Program-made: the position numbers and the translations under genes
The notes under the pieces: model-generated
The model's input: the letters and a program-made list of their open reading frames with translations, nothing else
The model's database searches: none
What the model was told of the DNA's origin: nothing
In this document: positions 1 to 6,420 of the stretch, piece after piece
Layout: each line of letters begins with the position of its first letter
How positions within the stretch are numbered: the stretch's first letter is position 1
Assembly: GCA_900556425.1 (NCBI GenBank)
Contig: USOR01000019.1
Span: 1 to 10,447, forward strand
DNA from: an uncultured Coriobacteriaceae bacterium
GTDB lineage: Bacteria > Actinomycetota > Coriobacteriia > Coriobacteriales > QAMH01
Direction: 5' to 3'
Length of the DNA: 10,447 nucleotides

Positions 1-1098
1 CGCGGATACGCCGAGAACCAGCCTCTCCAGCAGTGGCTCAACGACACGGTCTGGCCCTTCGAGGGCAAGATGGACATGGAGAGAAAGCACCACTACTGGG
101 GTTGCATGCTCAGCCAGGCCGAGATGCTGCGCTATGGCGTGGTGGGCTACACCGACATGTACTTCGCCACCGTCGACCGCTGCAAGGCGACCCTCGAAGC
201 GGGCATGAAGGCCAACCACTGCGATGGCGGCACGATGTGCTTCGTCGAGACAGACTATGACACGCTGCCCGTGGCCGCGGTGAACGAGCAGCTCTTCGCC
301 GAATACCAGAATGCCGGCGACAGTCGCGTGAAGATCGACATGTGCGTGCACGGTGAGTACACCACGCCCCAGGGCATGATCGAGCGCTGCGTTGCCGAGG
401 CCAAGGCGCATGATACGGGCCTGCACATCCACCTGGCCGAGACCAAGCTCGAGTGCGACGAGTGCAAGGAGCGACACGACGGCATGACGCCGGCGGCCTG
501 GTTCGACCATCTGGGTGCCTTCGATATTCCGGTCACTGCGGCTCATTGCGTATGGGTAGAGCCCCCCGATATCGAGCTCATGGCGGCCAAGGGCGTGAAC
601 GTGAGTCTGAACCCCGCGAGTAACATGAAGCTCGCGAGCGGCTTTGCGCCAGTGCAGGCCATGATCGATGCCGGCGTGCATTGCTCGCTCGGCACGGACG
701 GCATGGCGTCGAACAATACCCACAACATCCTGCAAAGCGCCTATCTGCTCGCCTGCGCCCAGAAGGGTAACGCGCTCGACCCGGCCATCATCACGCCCAA
801 GGAGATCCTGCGCATGCTCACGGTTAATGGCGCACGCTCCCAGCGTCGCCATGATTGCGGCGTGCTGGCGCAGGGCAAGCGCGCCGATCTTGTCGTCATG
901 GACATCGACACGCCATGGATGACGCCCGTGCACGACATCGCGACTAACCTTGTCTACAGCGCCAACGGCGCAGACGTGGTGCTCACCATGTGCGACGGCC
1001 AAGTGCTCTACAGGAACGGGGAGTACGAGACCATCGACGTCGAGAAGGCCAAGGCCGAGGTCAAACGCAGCGTTGGCGAGGTGCTCGCGGCGCTGTAG
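1..1098 (+). CDS. MTA/SAH deaminase-type amidohydrolase (5' end outside window)
   Basis: This is a metal-dependent amidohydrolase of the TrzA/AtzB/MtaD group, probably deaminating 5'-methylthioadenosine or S-adenosylhomocysteine in the cytoplasm. The reading frame is open from base 1, where it already encodes RGYAENQPLQQWLND, the 'RGxA..LPLxxWL' segment of this family. The start codon and the N-terminal HxH metal motif therefore lie upstream of the window, and 365 codons are visible. Metal and substrate residues can be seen: HIHLAE (codons 424-441), AHC (541-549) and GTDGMASNN (691-717), the latter typical of MTA/SAH deaminases. The C-terminal strand GKRADLVVMDID is the usual composite-domain ending. 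The stop is TAG at 1096. It could instead be another member of the superfamily (guanine-deaminase-like, SsnA-like), since motifs alone do not fix the substrate. Confidence 0.8.
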   Translation, partial: RGYAENQPLQQWLNDTVWPFEGKMDMERKHHYWGCMLSQAEMLRYGVVGYTDMYFATVDRCKATLEAGMKANHCDGGTMCFVETDYDTLPVAAVNEQLFAEYQNAGDSRVKIDMCVHGEYTTPQGMIERCVAEAKAHDTGLHIHLAETKLECDECKERHDGMTPAAWFDHLGAFDIPVTAAHCVWVEPPDIELMAAKGVNVSLNPASNMKLASGFAPVQAMIDAGVHCSLGTDGMASNNTHNILQSAYLLACAQKGNALDPAIITPKEILRMLTVNGARSQRRHDCGVLAQGKRADLVVMDIDTPWMTPVHDIATNLVYSANGADVVLTMCDGQVLYRNGEYETIDVEKAKAEVKRSVGEVLAAL

Positions 1099-1143
1099 GA
1101 AGCGCATCGCTGCAACATGCACGTAGGGCTGAATAATGAAGAC

Positions 1144-1175
1144 GGGGCGGTTCAATTCAGAGCCGCCTCATGTTT
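1144..1175 (+). terminator. Hairpin terminator after the amidohydrolase, possibly bidirectional
   Basis: The arms GGGGCGGTTC (1144-1153) and GAGCCGCCTC (1160-1169) pair across a 6-base loop with one or two G-T pairs. A T-rich stretch (TGTTTTGA) follows on the plus strand. It lies about 45 bases after the amidohydrolase stop. It is also 15 bases beyond the 3' end of the minus-strand toxin gene, so it may end transcription from both sides. Confidence 0.6.
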
Positions 1176-1183
1176 TGATGGAG

Positions 1184-1519
1184 TTAGATTCCGAATACTG
1201 CGCCGACGCGCGTGAGCACGGCATCCATTGTTTCAGGCGAGGCGGTGCCAATGTATGTGGTTTTTCGTGCTATGAGATCGATGGCGCGCAATTGTTCGAC
1301 GCATACATAGCCCTTGGCGCTTTCATCGCCAGATAGGCACACGTGCATTGGATAGCCATTATTGATTGATGTTATGGGGGCTACCACCGTGAGACTCGAC
1401 CTCATGTTGAAATCGCTCGCGCTTATCACGAGAACAGGCCTCGTTTTTTGAGGTTCATGGCCGAGGGTTGGATCGAGGTTGACCTCGATGATATCTCCCT
1501 GATCGAAAATGCTCACCAT
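1184..1519 (-). CDS. mazF: MazF/PemK-family mRNA endoribonuclease toxin
   Basis: A 111-residue toxin of the MazF/PemK/ChpB family, which cleaves mRNA at short recognition sequences and is neutralised by the antitoxin encoded just upstream. The N-terminal signature GDIIEVNLDPTLGHE followed by KTRPVLVIS is diagnostic of the SH3-like MazF fold. Arg27 (in KTRP) and Thr50 (in APITS) fall where the catalytic Arg and Thr of characterised MazF proteins are expected. The length is normal for the family and nothing suggests decay. The start ATG (1519-1517) overlaps the antitoxin stop by 7 bases (ATGGTGA), so the two are translationally coupled. Cleavage specificity cannot be predicted from sequence. 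Confidence 0.92.
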   Translation of the reverse strand: MVSIFDQGDIIEVNLDPTLGHEPQKTRPVLVISASDFNMRSSLTVVAPITSINNGYPMHVCLSGDESAKGYVCVEQLRAIDLIARKTTYIGTASPETMDAVLTRVGAVFGI

Positions 1520-1797
1520 GGCAATTCCTCGCCAGTTGGCTTGCCCCAGTCAATTTCTGCGCCTTGCAAATTCCAATCTGCCGGTGCTTGATATGGTCCA
1601 TCCCAATCGGAAAACAAATCAGATGCCGAAAGTTTTTTAGATCGTGTGTATCGTTTCTGGATAGGCTTCATGGTGACTGCTCCATTTGACTCTTCAATTT
1701 CGAGATGATCGCCGATGCTGATGCCAAGATATTCGCAGAGGCTTTTCGGAATGAGTATTCCCTGGCTGTTTCCCCACTTTTTAAGCGTAGCTTCCAT
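1513..1797 (-). CDS. mazE: MazE-type antitoxin, AbrB/SpoVT DNA-binding fold
   Basis: This is the 94-residue antitoxin of the MazEF pair. Residues 1-45 (MEATLKKWGNSQGILIPKSL... then GISIGDHLEIE) form the swapped-hairpin AbrB/MazE domain that binds the operator. The acidic, Trp-rich C-terminal half (DWDGPYQAPADWN, then EIDWGKPTGEELPW) is the flexible tail that in known MazE proteins wraps around the toxin. Two ATGs upstream at 1848 and 1821 are in frame, but they lie inside the promoter/operator and have no Shine-Dalgarno. The ATG at 1797 is preceded by GGGGG five bases away and begins exactly at the conserved domain, so it is chosen. Confidence 0.9.
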   Translation of the reverse strand: MEATLKKWGNSQGILIPKSLCEYLGISIGDHLEIEESNGAVTMKPIQKRYTRSKKLSASDLFSDWDGPYQAPADWNLQGAEIDWGKPTGEELPW

Positions 1798-1820
1798 GAC
1801 TGCCCCCTGTTTGACACTCA

Positions 1821-1865
1821 TCAAAATGTTAAAACATAGTATAAACATTTTGACTGCTATTTCAA
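1821..1865 (-). promoter_or_regulatory. mazEF promoter with overlapping operator dyad
   Basis: Read on the minus strand, a -35 TTGAAA (plus 1860-1865) is followed after 16 bases by a -10 TATACT (plus 1838-1843). A perfect 10-bp inverted repeat, TCAAAATGTT (1821-1830) and AACATTTTGA (1844-1853), flanks the -10 with a 13-base spacer. A smaller dyad, ATGTT-AA-AACAT, sits at 1826-1837. A repressor bound here would cover the -10 element, as expected for MazE/MazEF autoregulation. The sequence elements are seen directly and the autoregulatory role is inferred from the family. Confidence 0.7.
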
Positions 1866-2111
1866 TAATCGCAGGGGCCTGTGCTTCGAATCCGATCTCC
1901 TCGTGTTATGTGCCGTGCGCACCTTCCGCACATGGCGGCTTAGTTCGTTGAGCGCACATACTAGGACGGAGTCGTCCGGGCCATCCACCCCCAGAATCTG
2001 TACGAAATCGGAGTGAAACCAGAGCGGAATCGGGCCATCTTGCGGCAAAGTCCGGACAAACGCAGCGTGCGAGCACATGAAATTGTTTCTCGATGCTTGC
2101 TAGACGGTCTG

Positions 2112-2142
2112 ATGAGAAATTCATTTCGACCGCATTTCTCAT
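2112..2142. repeat. Perfect 9-bp inverted repeat
   Basis: ATGAGAAAT (2112-2120) and ATTTCTCAT (2134-2142) are exact reverse complements separated by 13 bases. There is no T-tract beside them, so it is not an obvious terminator. The spacing equals that of the mazEF operator dyad although the arms differ. It may be an operator half-site pair or chance. Confidence 0.5.
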
Positions 2143-2195
2143 TGCCGGCCTGTGACCGATATAACCCGTTAAGCCGTGCTATTTCGCCATACTTT

Positions 2196-2293
2196 GCGGT
2201 CAGTGACCGCTGTTCTTGGCATCTGACGGTCAGGGGCCGGGAATCCTTGGCAGCTGGGCGCGGATTGCGGTCAGCGACTAGGGATCCTTGGCA
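2196..2293. repeat. Three degenerate ~27-bp direct repeats
   Basis: The copies are at 2196-2221, 2226-2252 and 2267-2293. Each starts with (G/A)CGGTCAG and ends with CTTGGCA. The second and third copies share 'ATCCTTGGCA' exactly. Start-to-start distances are 30 and 41 bases. In the first copy the head forms a perfect palindrome, GCGGTCA-G-TGACCGC (2196-2210), which is decayed in the other two. The spacing is not regular enough for a CRISPR array. Confidence 0.6.
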
Positions 2294-2362
2294 GTGCGTA
2301 TGCGATGGCTGGCAGATCATTCCGCTAGGGCTCGCTTCAACGACGCTGACAGGCCGGCAAAC

Positions 2363-2395
2363 AAAAACGGGGCGGCTGCATATGCAACCGCCCCG
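2363..2395 (-). terminator. Intrinsic terminator, minus strand
   Basis: A stem formed by CGGGGCGG (2368-2375) and CCGCCCCG (2388-2395) encloses a second palindrome, TGCA-TA-TGCA (2377-2386). AAAAA on the plus strand (2363-2367) gives a U5 tract after the stem on the minus strand. It lies about 35 bases after the stop of the SstT-like remnant, as would be expected if it once ended that gene's transcript. Confidence 0.7.
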
Positions 2396-2429
2396 CTCGT
2401 TTACGCGAATATGCGACAGCAAGAAGCCG

Positions 2430-2471
2430 CTAGCCAATCTCCTTGGTGGCCCAGGCATCCTTGTCTGACAG
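2430..2471 (-). pseudogene. Remnant of the 3' end of an SstT-like transporter gene
   Basis: On the minus strand, bases 2471-2430 read LSDKDAWATKEIG and then TAG. The partial symporter at the other end of the window ends [10 protein letters not shown] and then TAG. At the DNA level about three quarters of the ~34 bases next to the two stops agree. Upstream of this tail the frame continues but no longer resembles a transporter, and it runs into the hairpin behind the MFS gene. The reading is that only the last ~12 codons and the terminator of a second copy survive. The match is short, so convergence or chance cannot be excluded. Confidence 0.4.
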
Positions 2472-2495
2472 GAATTTATGAACGGCAATAAATTT

Positions 2496-2527
2496 GGCGG
2501 GCCCCGCATAATAATGCGAAGCCCGCC
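2496..2527 (-). terminator. Terminator-like hairpin behind the minus-strand MFS gene
   Basis: GGCGGGC (2496-2502) pairs with GCCCGCC (2521-2527). Inside, CGCAT (2505-2509) pairs with ATGCG (2514-2518) around an AATA loop. It lies 39 bases beyond the stop of the MFS gene. The minus-strand sequence after the stem is AAATTTATT, so the U-tract is weak. Confidence 0.5.
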
Positions 2528-2534
2528 TTCATTT

Positions 2535-2566
2535 GCCTCTGGGAGGGCAGAGGCGGGGGGGGGGGG
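2535..2566. repeat. Small perfect hairpin next to a 12-G homopolymer
   Basis: GCCTCTG (2535-2541) and CAGAGGC (2548-2554) form a perfect 7-bp stem around GGAGGG. Twelve consecutive G residues (2555-2566) follow at once and abut the TGA of the MFS gene. Slippage in this tract would not change the protein, because it lies outside the frame. On the MFS transcript it would be a C12 run followed by a hairpin. Confidence 0.65.
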
Positions 2567-3772
2567 TCACGCGCGCCCTGTCTTGCTTGCTCCGAAAAGT
2601 GCGATAGCGGAAACGCAGACTAGGACAGCTGAGATGAACATGGCGATTTCGTATCCGCCGGTAAGGTCATAGGCAAGACCCCAACAAGGAGCACCTACGG
2701 CCTGCCCGAGCACAGATGCCATGCTGATGACACCCCAAATTGAGGCGTAATCACGTATACCGAAAATACTCTGGGTCATCATGGGCGCAAAAAGCGTGGT
2801 GTTAGCGTTGCCAATCGACATCAACACAAGTGCGATACAGATGAGCGGAATGGATGCCGTGATCGGTAGGAGCACGAATGAAAGCGCTAACAAAACAGAG
2901 CATAGGATAAAGGCGCGCATCAATCCCATTTTGTCGGCGAGTATGCCGGCACCGAAGTTTGTGACGATGATGCCAGCGGATATGACAGACATGAATATAC
3001 CCGCCATGACAGCATCGAAGCCGATGCTCACGAAGAGGGCCGCGAGGTGTTGGGTGACCGTGACCGTGATTGCCAGCACCATGAACCCCAGAGCAACCAC
3101 CCAGAGCTGAGGGGTTCTCAGTGCTTGAGCAAAGCTCAATCCAGACACATCGGTATTTGAGGATTGTGCGGGAGTCGCATTTGCACCATAGGGGGCAAGG
3201 CCAACGTCGCTCGGCTTCGAGCGAAGGAGAAACAAGCCTACCGGGGTGGTAAGTGCGAAGACGACGACTCCCAGGAGTACATAACCATTAGACCAGCCGA
3301 ATTGGATGATGAAAGCGGGAAACACGAGACTCAATATCACGGCGACGATGCCACCGCATGCTGCGGTCAAGCCCATAACGAAACCGTTTTTCTCGACGAA
3401 CCATTCCGAAACGATGACGGGTACGACAGCGTAGCTGCACCCGAAGAAGCCGAGCCCGACGAGACAACCCACGATATAGAACGCGGGAAGAGACTGGCAG
3501 AGCGATAACGCGGCCATCGCGACACCCGTCCATATTCCGCCAAAGATTACGAACGGGCGCGTGCCGAACCGCTCTATTAGGCGACCGTAAATCGGCAAGG
3601 TGATGGTTCCGACAATGGTGATGAGGCTGAAGTATAGCGAAAACGTCGCGCGCTCGAACCCCATGCTGCTTGTAACGGGGTCCATGAAGAACCCGAAACT
3701 TACCGTGCCGGCAATCATTGCACTCATGATGAGGCATGCTGCTATTGCTGTTTTGACATACGCCTTGCTCAT
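2567..3772 (-). CDS. MFS transporter, OFA/monocarboxylate-like (12 TM)
   Basis: A 401-residue major facilitator in the inner membrane. The translation is strongly hydrophobic with about 12 transmembrane stretches. Features include a motif-A-like loop between TM2 and TM3 (GRLIERFGTR, residues 63-72) and a central cytoplasmic loop, LRSKPSDVGLAPYG, around residues 183-197. That loop resembles those of the oxalate:formate-antiporter and monocarboxylate subgroup. The start ATG at 3772 is preceded by GGGGAG four bases away and by a TATACT -10 element. It is transcribed divergently from the molybdoenzyme operon across a 212-base region, suggesting shared control and perhaps a shared substrate. The substrate is unknown; a small organic acid is a guess from the subfamily. 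Confidence 0.85.
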   Translation of the reverse strand: MSKAYVKTAIAACLIMSAMIAGTVSFGFFMDPVTSSMGFERATFSLYFSLITIVGTITLPIYGRLIERFGTRPFVIFGGIWTGVAMAALSLCQSLPAFYIVGCLVGLGFFGCSYAVVPVIVSEWFVEKNGFVMGLTAACGGIVAVILSLVFPAFIIQFGWSNGYVLLGVVVFALTTPVGLFLLRSKPSDVGLAPYGANATPAQSSNTDVSGLSFAQALRTPQLWVVALGFMVLAITVTVTQHLAALFVSIGFDAVMAGIFMSVISAGIIVTNFGAGILADKMGLMRAFILCSVLLALSFVLLPITASIPLICIALVLMSIGNANTTLFAPMMTQSIFGIRDYASIWGVISMASVLGQAVGAPCWGLAYDLTGGYEIAMFISAVLVCVSAIALFGASKTGRA

Positions 3773-3984
3773 TGCACTCCCCTGAATCTTTTACGAACGT
3801 GTGCCGTGAGTATATGGGCAGTACTTTTGTCGCACCTATGGAGGATGTTCCAAAAAGGCGACTCATTCTTTGGAGCTTTTGCCATTACGACCCCATAGGC
3901 CAATTTCATAGCATGAAGCCAGTGTGGCCAGCATGTCAGAAATCTGCATGACGGCATTGAAAGAGGCGTTAGAGAGGAGAAGGA
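3773..3984. promoter_or_regulatory. Divergent control region between MFS gene and molybdoenzyme operon
   Basis: This region must hold the promoters for both directions. For the minus-strand MFS gene, a TATACT -10 lies at plus 3809-3814, with no clear -35. For the plus-strand operon I see no convincing -10/-35 pair, but there is a strong Shine-Dalgarno (AGGAGAAGGA, directly before the ATG). Candidate protein-binding dyads are CCTATGG (3835-3841) with CCATAGG (3893-3899), TCCAAA (3849-3854) with TTTGGA (3869-3874), and GTCGC (3829-3833) with GCGAC (3858-3862). The absence of a good sigma-70 promoter for the operon would fit activator-dependent, substrate-induced expression, which is inference. 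Confidence 0.45.
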
Positions 3985-6390
3985 ATGGAGTACAACAACG
4001 AGTACAACCTTGATCTGTACCCTAAGAAGCTGCGATGGAAAGAGGGCGACCTTACTGCCACGCGAACTACGATGTGGTCGGGTCCTGGTTGTCACGAGGG
4101 ATGCCAGGTCATCTTTTATACCGACGAGAACGATAAGCTCGTCAAGGTCGAGGGTGATCCCAACTCCCCGTTTAACCAGGGCAGGCTTTGCATGCGCTGC
4201 CTTGAACTTCCCGAGCTCGTGAATCATGAGAGCCGCTTGAAGTACCCCATGAAGCGTGCTCGCAATGAGCGCGGCCAGGATACCTGGGAGCGCATTAGCT
4301 GGGACGAGGCCTACGAAATCATCGAGAAGAACGTTCGTAAGTTCCAGGAAGAGAGCGGACCGGAGTCCATCATCTCGATGATTGGTACCGGACGCAATGT
4401 TTCTCAGGTTATCGCCCATAATCAGTACGCGAACTTCGGTGGTCCGGATCTCACCCTGTGCTTCCTCTCTGGTGATAGCTGCATGCTGCCTCGTACGGCG
4501 CTGTGCTATGTGGTTATGGGCAACCAGTGGGTTGCGGATATGTCGCAGTTCCGCGATAGGCGCTATGAGGAGGATGAGGATTGGAAGGTTCCCGGGTGCA
4601 TCGTCCTCTGGGGCACGAATCCAGTCGTATGCAATTCGGATGCATTCCTCGGGCATTGGATTGTCGAGGCTATGAAGCGTGGTAGTGAGCTTATCAGCGT
4701 CGATCCGCAGCTCACCTGGATTGGCAGCCGTGCCAAATACTGGTTGCGCCTGCGTCCTGGTACTGATGCGGCGCTGGCTCTTGGCATGATGAACGTCATC
4801 ATTAACGAAGACCTCTATGACCATGAGTTCGTCGAGAAATGGTGCTATGGCTTCGAAGAGCTCAAGGAGCGCGTGCAAGAGTATCCTCCTGAGAAGGTCG
4901 CCGAAATCTGCTGGGTCGACAAGGACACGCTTATTGAGGCTGCGCGCTTTTATGCGAAGTCGAACCCCTCCACCATCCAGTGGGGTCTTGCCGTTGACAT
5001 GTCCAAGATCGGAACGCAGACGGCTCTTGCCATCGCCGACCTTGCGGGCATTACCGGCAACATTGACAATCCCGGCGGTAACATCCTTATTGATCAGGCC
5101 GGTGGTCTCGAGTTTGGCTACAACTCCGGCATTGAGTATCTTAAAGAGGGCATGGTCGAGAAGCGCCTCGGCAATTCCAAGTATCCGCTCAAGAAGTCTG
5201 GTTTCACGGCAAGCTCGCAATCTGATGCAATTCTCGATGCCATCGAGACAGGCAAGGACGAAAAGGGCGACCCGCGTCCGGTGCGCATGCTCTGGATTCA
5301 ATCTTCCAATCCCATCGCAAATATGGGCCAGGATGCCCCGCGTATCTACCGCGCGATGGACAAGGTCGATTTCATCTGCGATATCGACATGTTCATGACT
5401 CCGTTTGCGAGTGCCTGTGCCGATTTGCTTCTGCCCTGCGCCATGTCCAACGAGCGTGATTGCGTCCGCGTATGGTTCGACCCGATTCGTTCTCTCACCA
5501 AGACGGGTAGCTACTACGAGGCCAAGGAAGACGAGCAGATTATGATTGACCTTGGCCATCGTCTTGCGCCTGAGCTGTGGCCGGAGTGGGTGCAAACGCC
5601 GCGCGATTACATGAACTGGCGTATGCAGACGGCGCCGGATTGCCGTTTTGACTCAATGGAAGAGCTCGAGGAAGCGGGCGGTTGGTACTATCATCCCTTC
5701 CGCTATTTCAAGCACGAGAACGGCCTGCTGCGTCCTGATGGCGAGCCCGGTTTCAATACGGTTACCGGTCTCTACGAACTGGCCCCCGTGCTATTTGATG
5801 CGTGGGATATGGATCCGCTGCCCTTCTACGAGGAACCTCCCTCGAGTCCTTACAGCACCCCTCAGCTCTCTGAGGAATATCCGCTGGTCCTCACCACGGG
5901 TAAGCGCTCGTTCGAGTTCTTCCACTCCGAGTGGCGCCAGCCCGATACGACGAGCCGCGAGCTGCATCCGGTCCCGTATTTCGACATTCATCCGGACACC
6001 GCCGCAAAATACGGCATCGCCGAGGGGCAGTGGGCTTGGATCGAGAACCAGATGGGCAAGTGCCGCCAGGTTGCTCGGTACAACGATACGCTCGACCCGC
6101 GCGTCATCTCCACGGAGCATGGCTGGTGGTTCCCGGAGAAAGAGGCCGCCGAGCCGGAGCTGTTCGGCGTGTTTGACTGCAATCCGAACAACCTTATTCC
6201 CATGGGCGAGAACGGCCCGTCGGGTTACGGTGCCCCCATTAAGAGCTCCATTGCCAAGGTGTATCCGGCCACACCCGACACCATGACGAAGGAGAACCAG
6301 CCCACTTATCAAGTGACTCGTGGAAGCGGTTATACGCACGGCCCGTCTCATAAGACGGATACGCCGAGCTTCTATGACGGCATCAGGTAG
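3985..6390 (+). CDS. Molybdopterin oxidoreductase, DMSO reductase family, catalytic subunit; possible reductive dehydroxylase type
   Basis: An 801-residue bis-MGD molybdoenzyme. The N-terminal [4Fe-4S] region holds Cys36, Cys40, Cys69 and Cys72 (GPGCHEGC... GRLCMRC). The usual first Cys appears replaced, with Met30 near its place. GGPDLTLCFLSGDSCMLPR follows (residues 152-170), where Cys166 is the likely Mo ligand. Further on are VLWGTNP (208-213) and LRPGTDAALALGMM (256-269), the cofactor-binding signatures of the family. The C-terminal cofactor domain begins around residue 630 (YPLVLTTGKR) and includes the HPDTAAKYGI segment. There is no Tat signal or N-terminal hydrophobic stretch, so it is probably cytoplasmic. 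It is the first gene of an operon with a small ferredoxin-like protein and an MFS carrier. This layout resembles that of soluble catechol/aryl dehydroxylases of Gordonibacter-type bacteria, but the substrate is not determined; acetylene-hydratase-like or other reductase roles remain possible. Confidence 0.9.
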   Translation: MEYNNEYNLDLYPKKLRWKEGDLTATRTTMWSGPGCHEGCQVIFYTDENDKLVKVEGDPNSPFNQGRLCMRCLELPELVNHESRLKYPMKRARNERGQDTWERISWDEAYEIIEKNVRKFQEESGPESIISMIGTGRNVSQVIAHNQYANFGGPDLTLCFLSGDSCMLPRTALCYVVMGNQWVADMSQFRDRRYEEDEDWKVPGCIVLWGTNPVVCNSDAFLGHWIVEAMKRGSELISVDPQLTWIGSRAKYWLRLRPGTDAALALGMMNVIINEDLYDHEFVEKWCYGFEELKERVQEYPPEKVAEICWVDKDTLIEAARFYAKSNPSTIQWGLAVDMSKIGTQTALAIADLAGITGNIDNPGGNILIDQAGGLEFGYNSGIEYLKEGMVEKRLGNSKYPLKKSGFTASSQSDAILDAIETGKDEKGDPRPVRMLWIQSSNPIANMGQDAPRIYRAMDKVDFICDIDMFMTPFASACADLLLPCAMSNERDCVRVWFDPIRSLTKTGSYYEAKEDEQIMIDLGHRLAPELWPEWVQTPRDYMNWRMQTAPDCRFDSMEELEEAGGWYYHPFRYFKHENGLLRPDGEPGFNTVTGLYELAPVLFDAWDMDPLPFYEEPPSSPYSTPQLSEEYPLVLTTGKRSFEFFHSEWRQPDTTSRELHPVPYFDIHPDTAAKYGIAEGQWAWIENQMGKCRQVARYNDTLDPRVISTEHGWWFPEKEAAEPELFGVFDCNPNNLIPMGENGPSGYGAPIKSSIAKVYPATPDTMTKENQPTYQVTRGSGYTHGPSHKTDTPSFYDGIR

Positions 6391-6420
6391 CTGGTAGCCA
6401 CAAGGAGAAAGGAACAAGCA

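Larger units (their letters stand above)
1866..2429. other. Gene-poor region with repeats and decayed sequence
   Basis: No reading frame here combines a ribosome binding site, a plausible start and a recognisable protein. Long open frames exist on both strands, but their translations are rich in Arg, Ser and Pro and resemble no family I know. What can be seen is a 9-bp inverted repeat (2112-2142), three degenerate direct repeats (2196-2293) and a minus-strand terminator (2363-2395). A minus-strand stretch at 1857-2013 translates to a fairly protein-like segment (DFVQILGVDGPDDSVLVCALNEL) that could be the tail of a lost gene, but I cannot identify it. Confidence 0.5.

Noticed and set aside
1797..1848. 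Upstream in-frame ATGs that would lengthen the antitoxin to 111 residues
   Set aside because: They lie in the promoter/operator, lack a Shine-Dalgarno and add residues outside the conserved MazE domain.
1878..1905. CTTCGAATCC resembling a tRNA T-loop, which would suggest a tRNA gene or attachment site
   Set aside because: No matching acceptor, D or anticodon arms are found around it, and the T-stem does not pair well. Probably chance.
2196..2293. Direct repeats considered as a CRISPR array
   Set aside because: Only three degenerate copies, uneven and very short gaps, and no cas genes nearby.
1961..2509. 182-codon minus-strand frame and a 151-codon plus-strand frame over the same bases
   Set aside because: Neither has a convincing ribosome binding site or recognisable motif. 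They cross the terminator and direct repeats, and the composition is rich in Arg, Ser and Pro.
3288..3866. 192-codon minus-strand frame overlapping the MFS gene in another frame
   Set aside because: It is His- and Arg-rich, lacks hydrophobic segments or motifs, and overlaps the coding frame of a clear 12-TM transporter.
3769..5595. 608-codon open frame on the minus strand opposite the molybdoenzyme gene
   Set aside because: It is antisense to a gene with clear family motifs. Its translation matches no family I recognise, and it overlaps the divergent promoter region. It is a codon-bias shadow.
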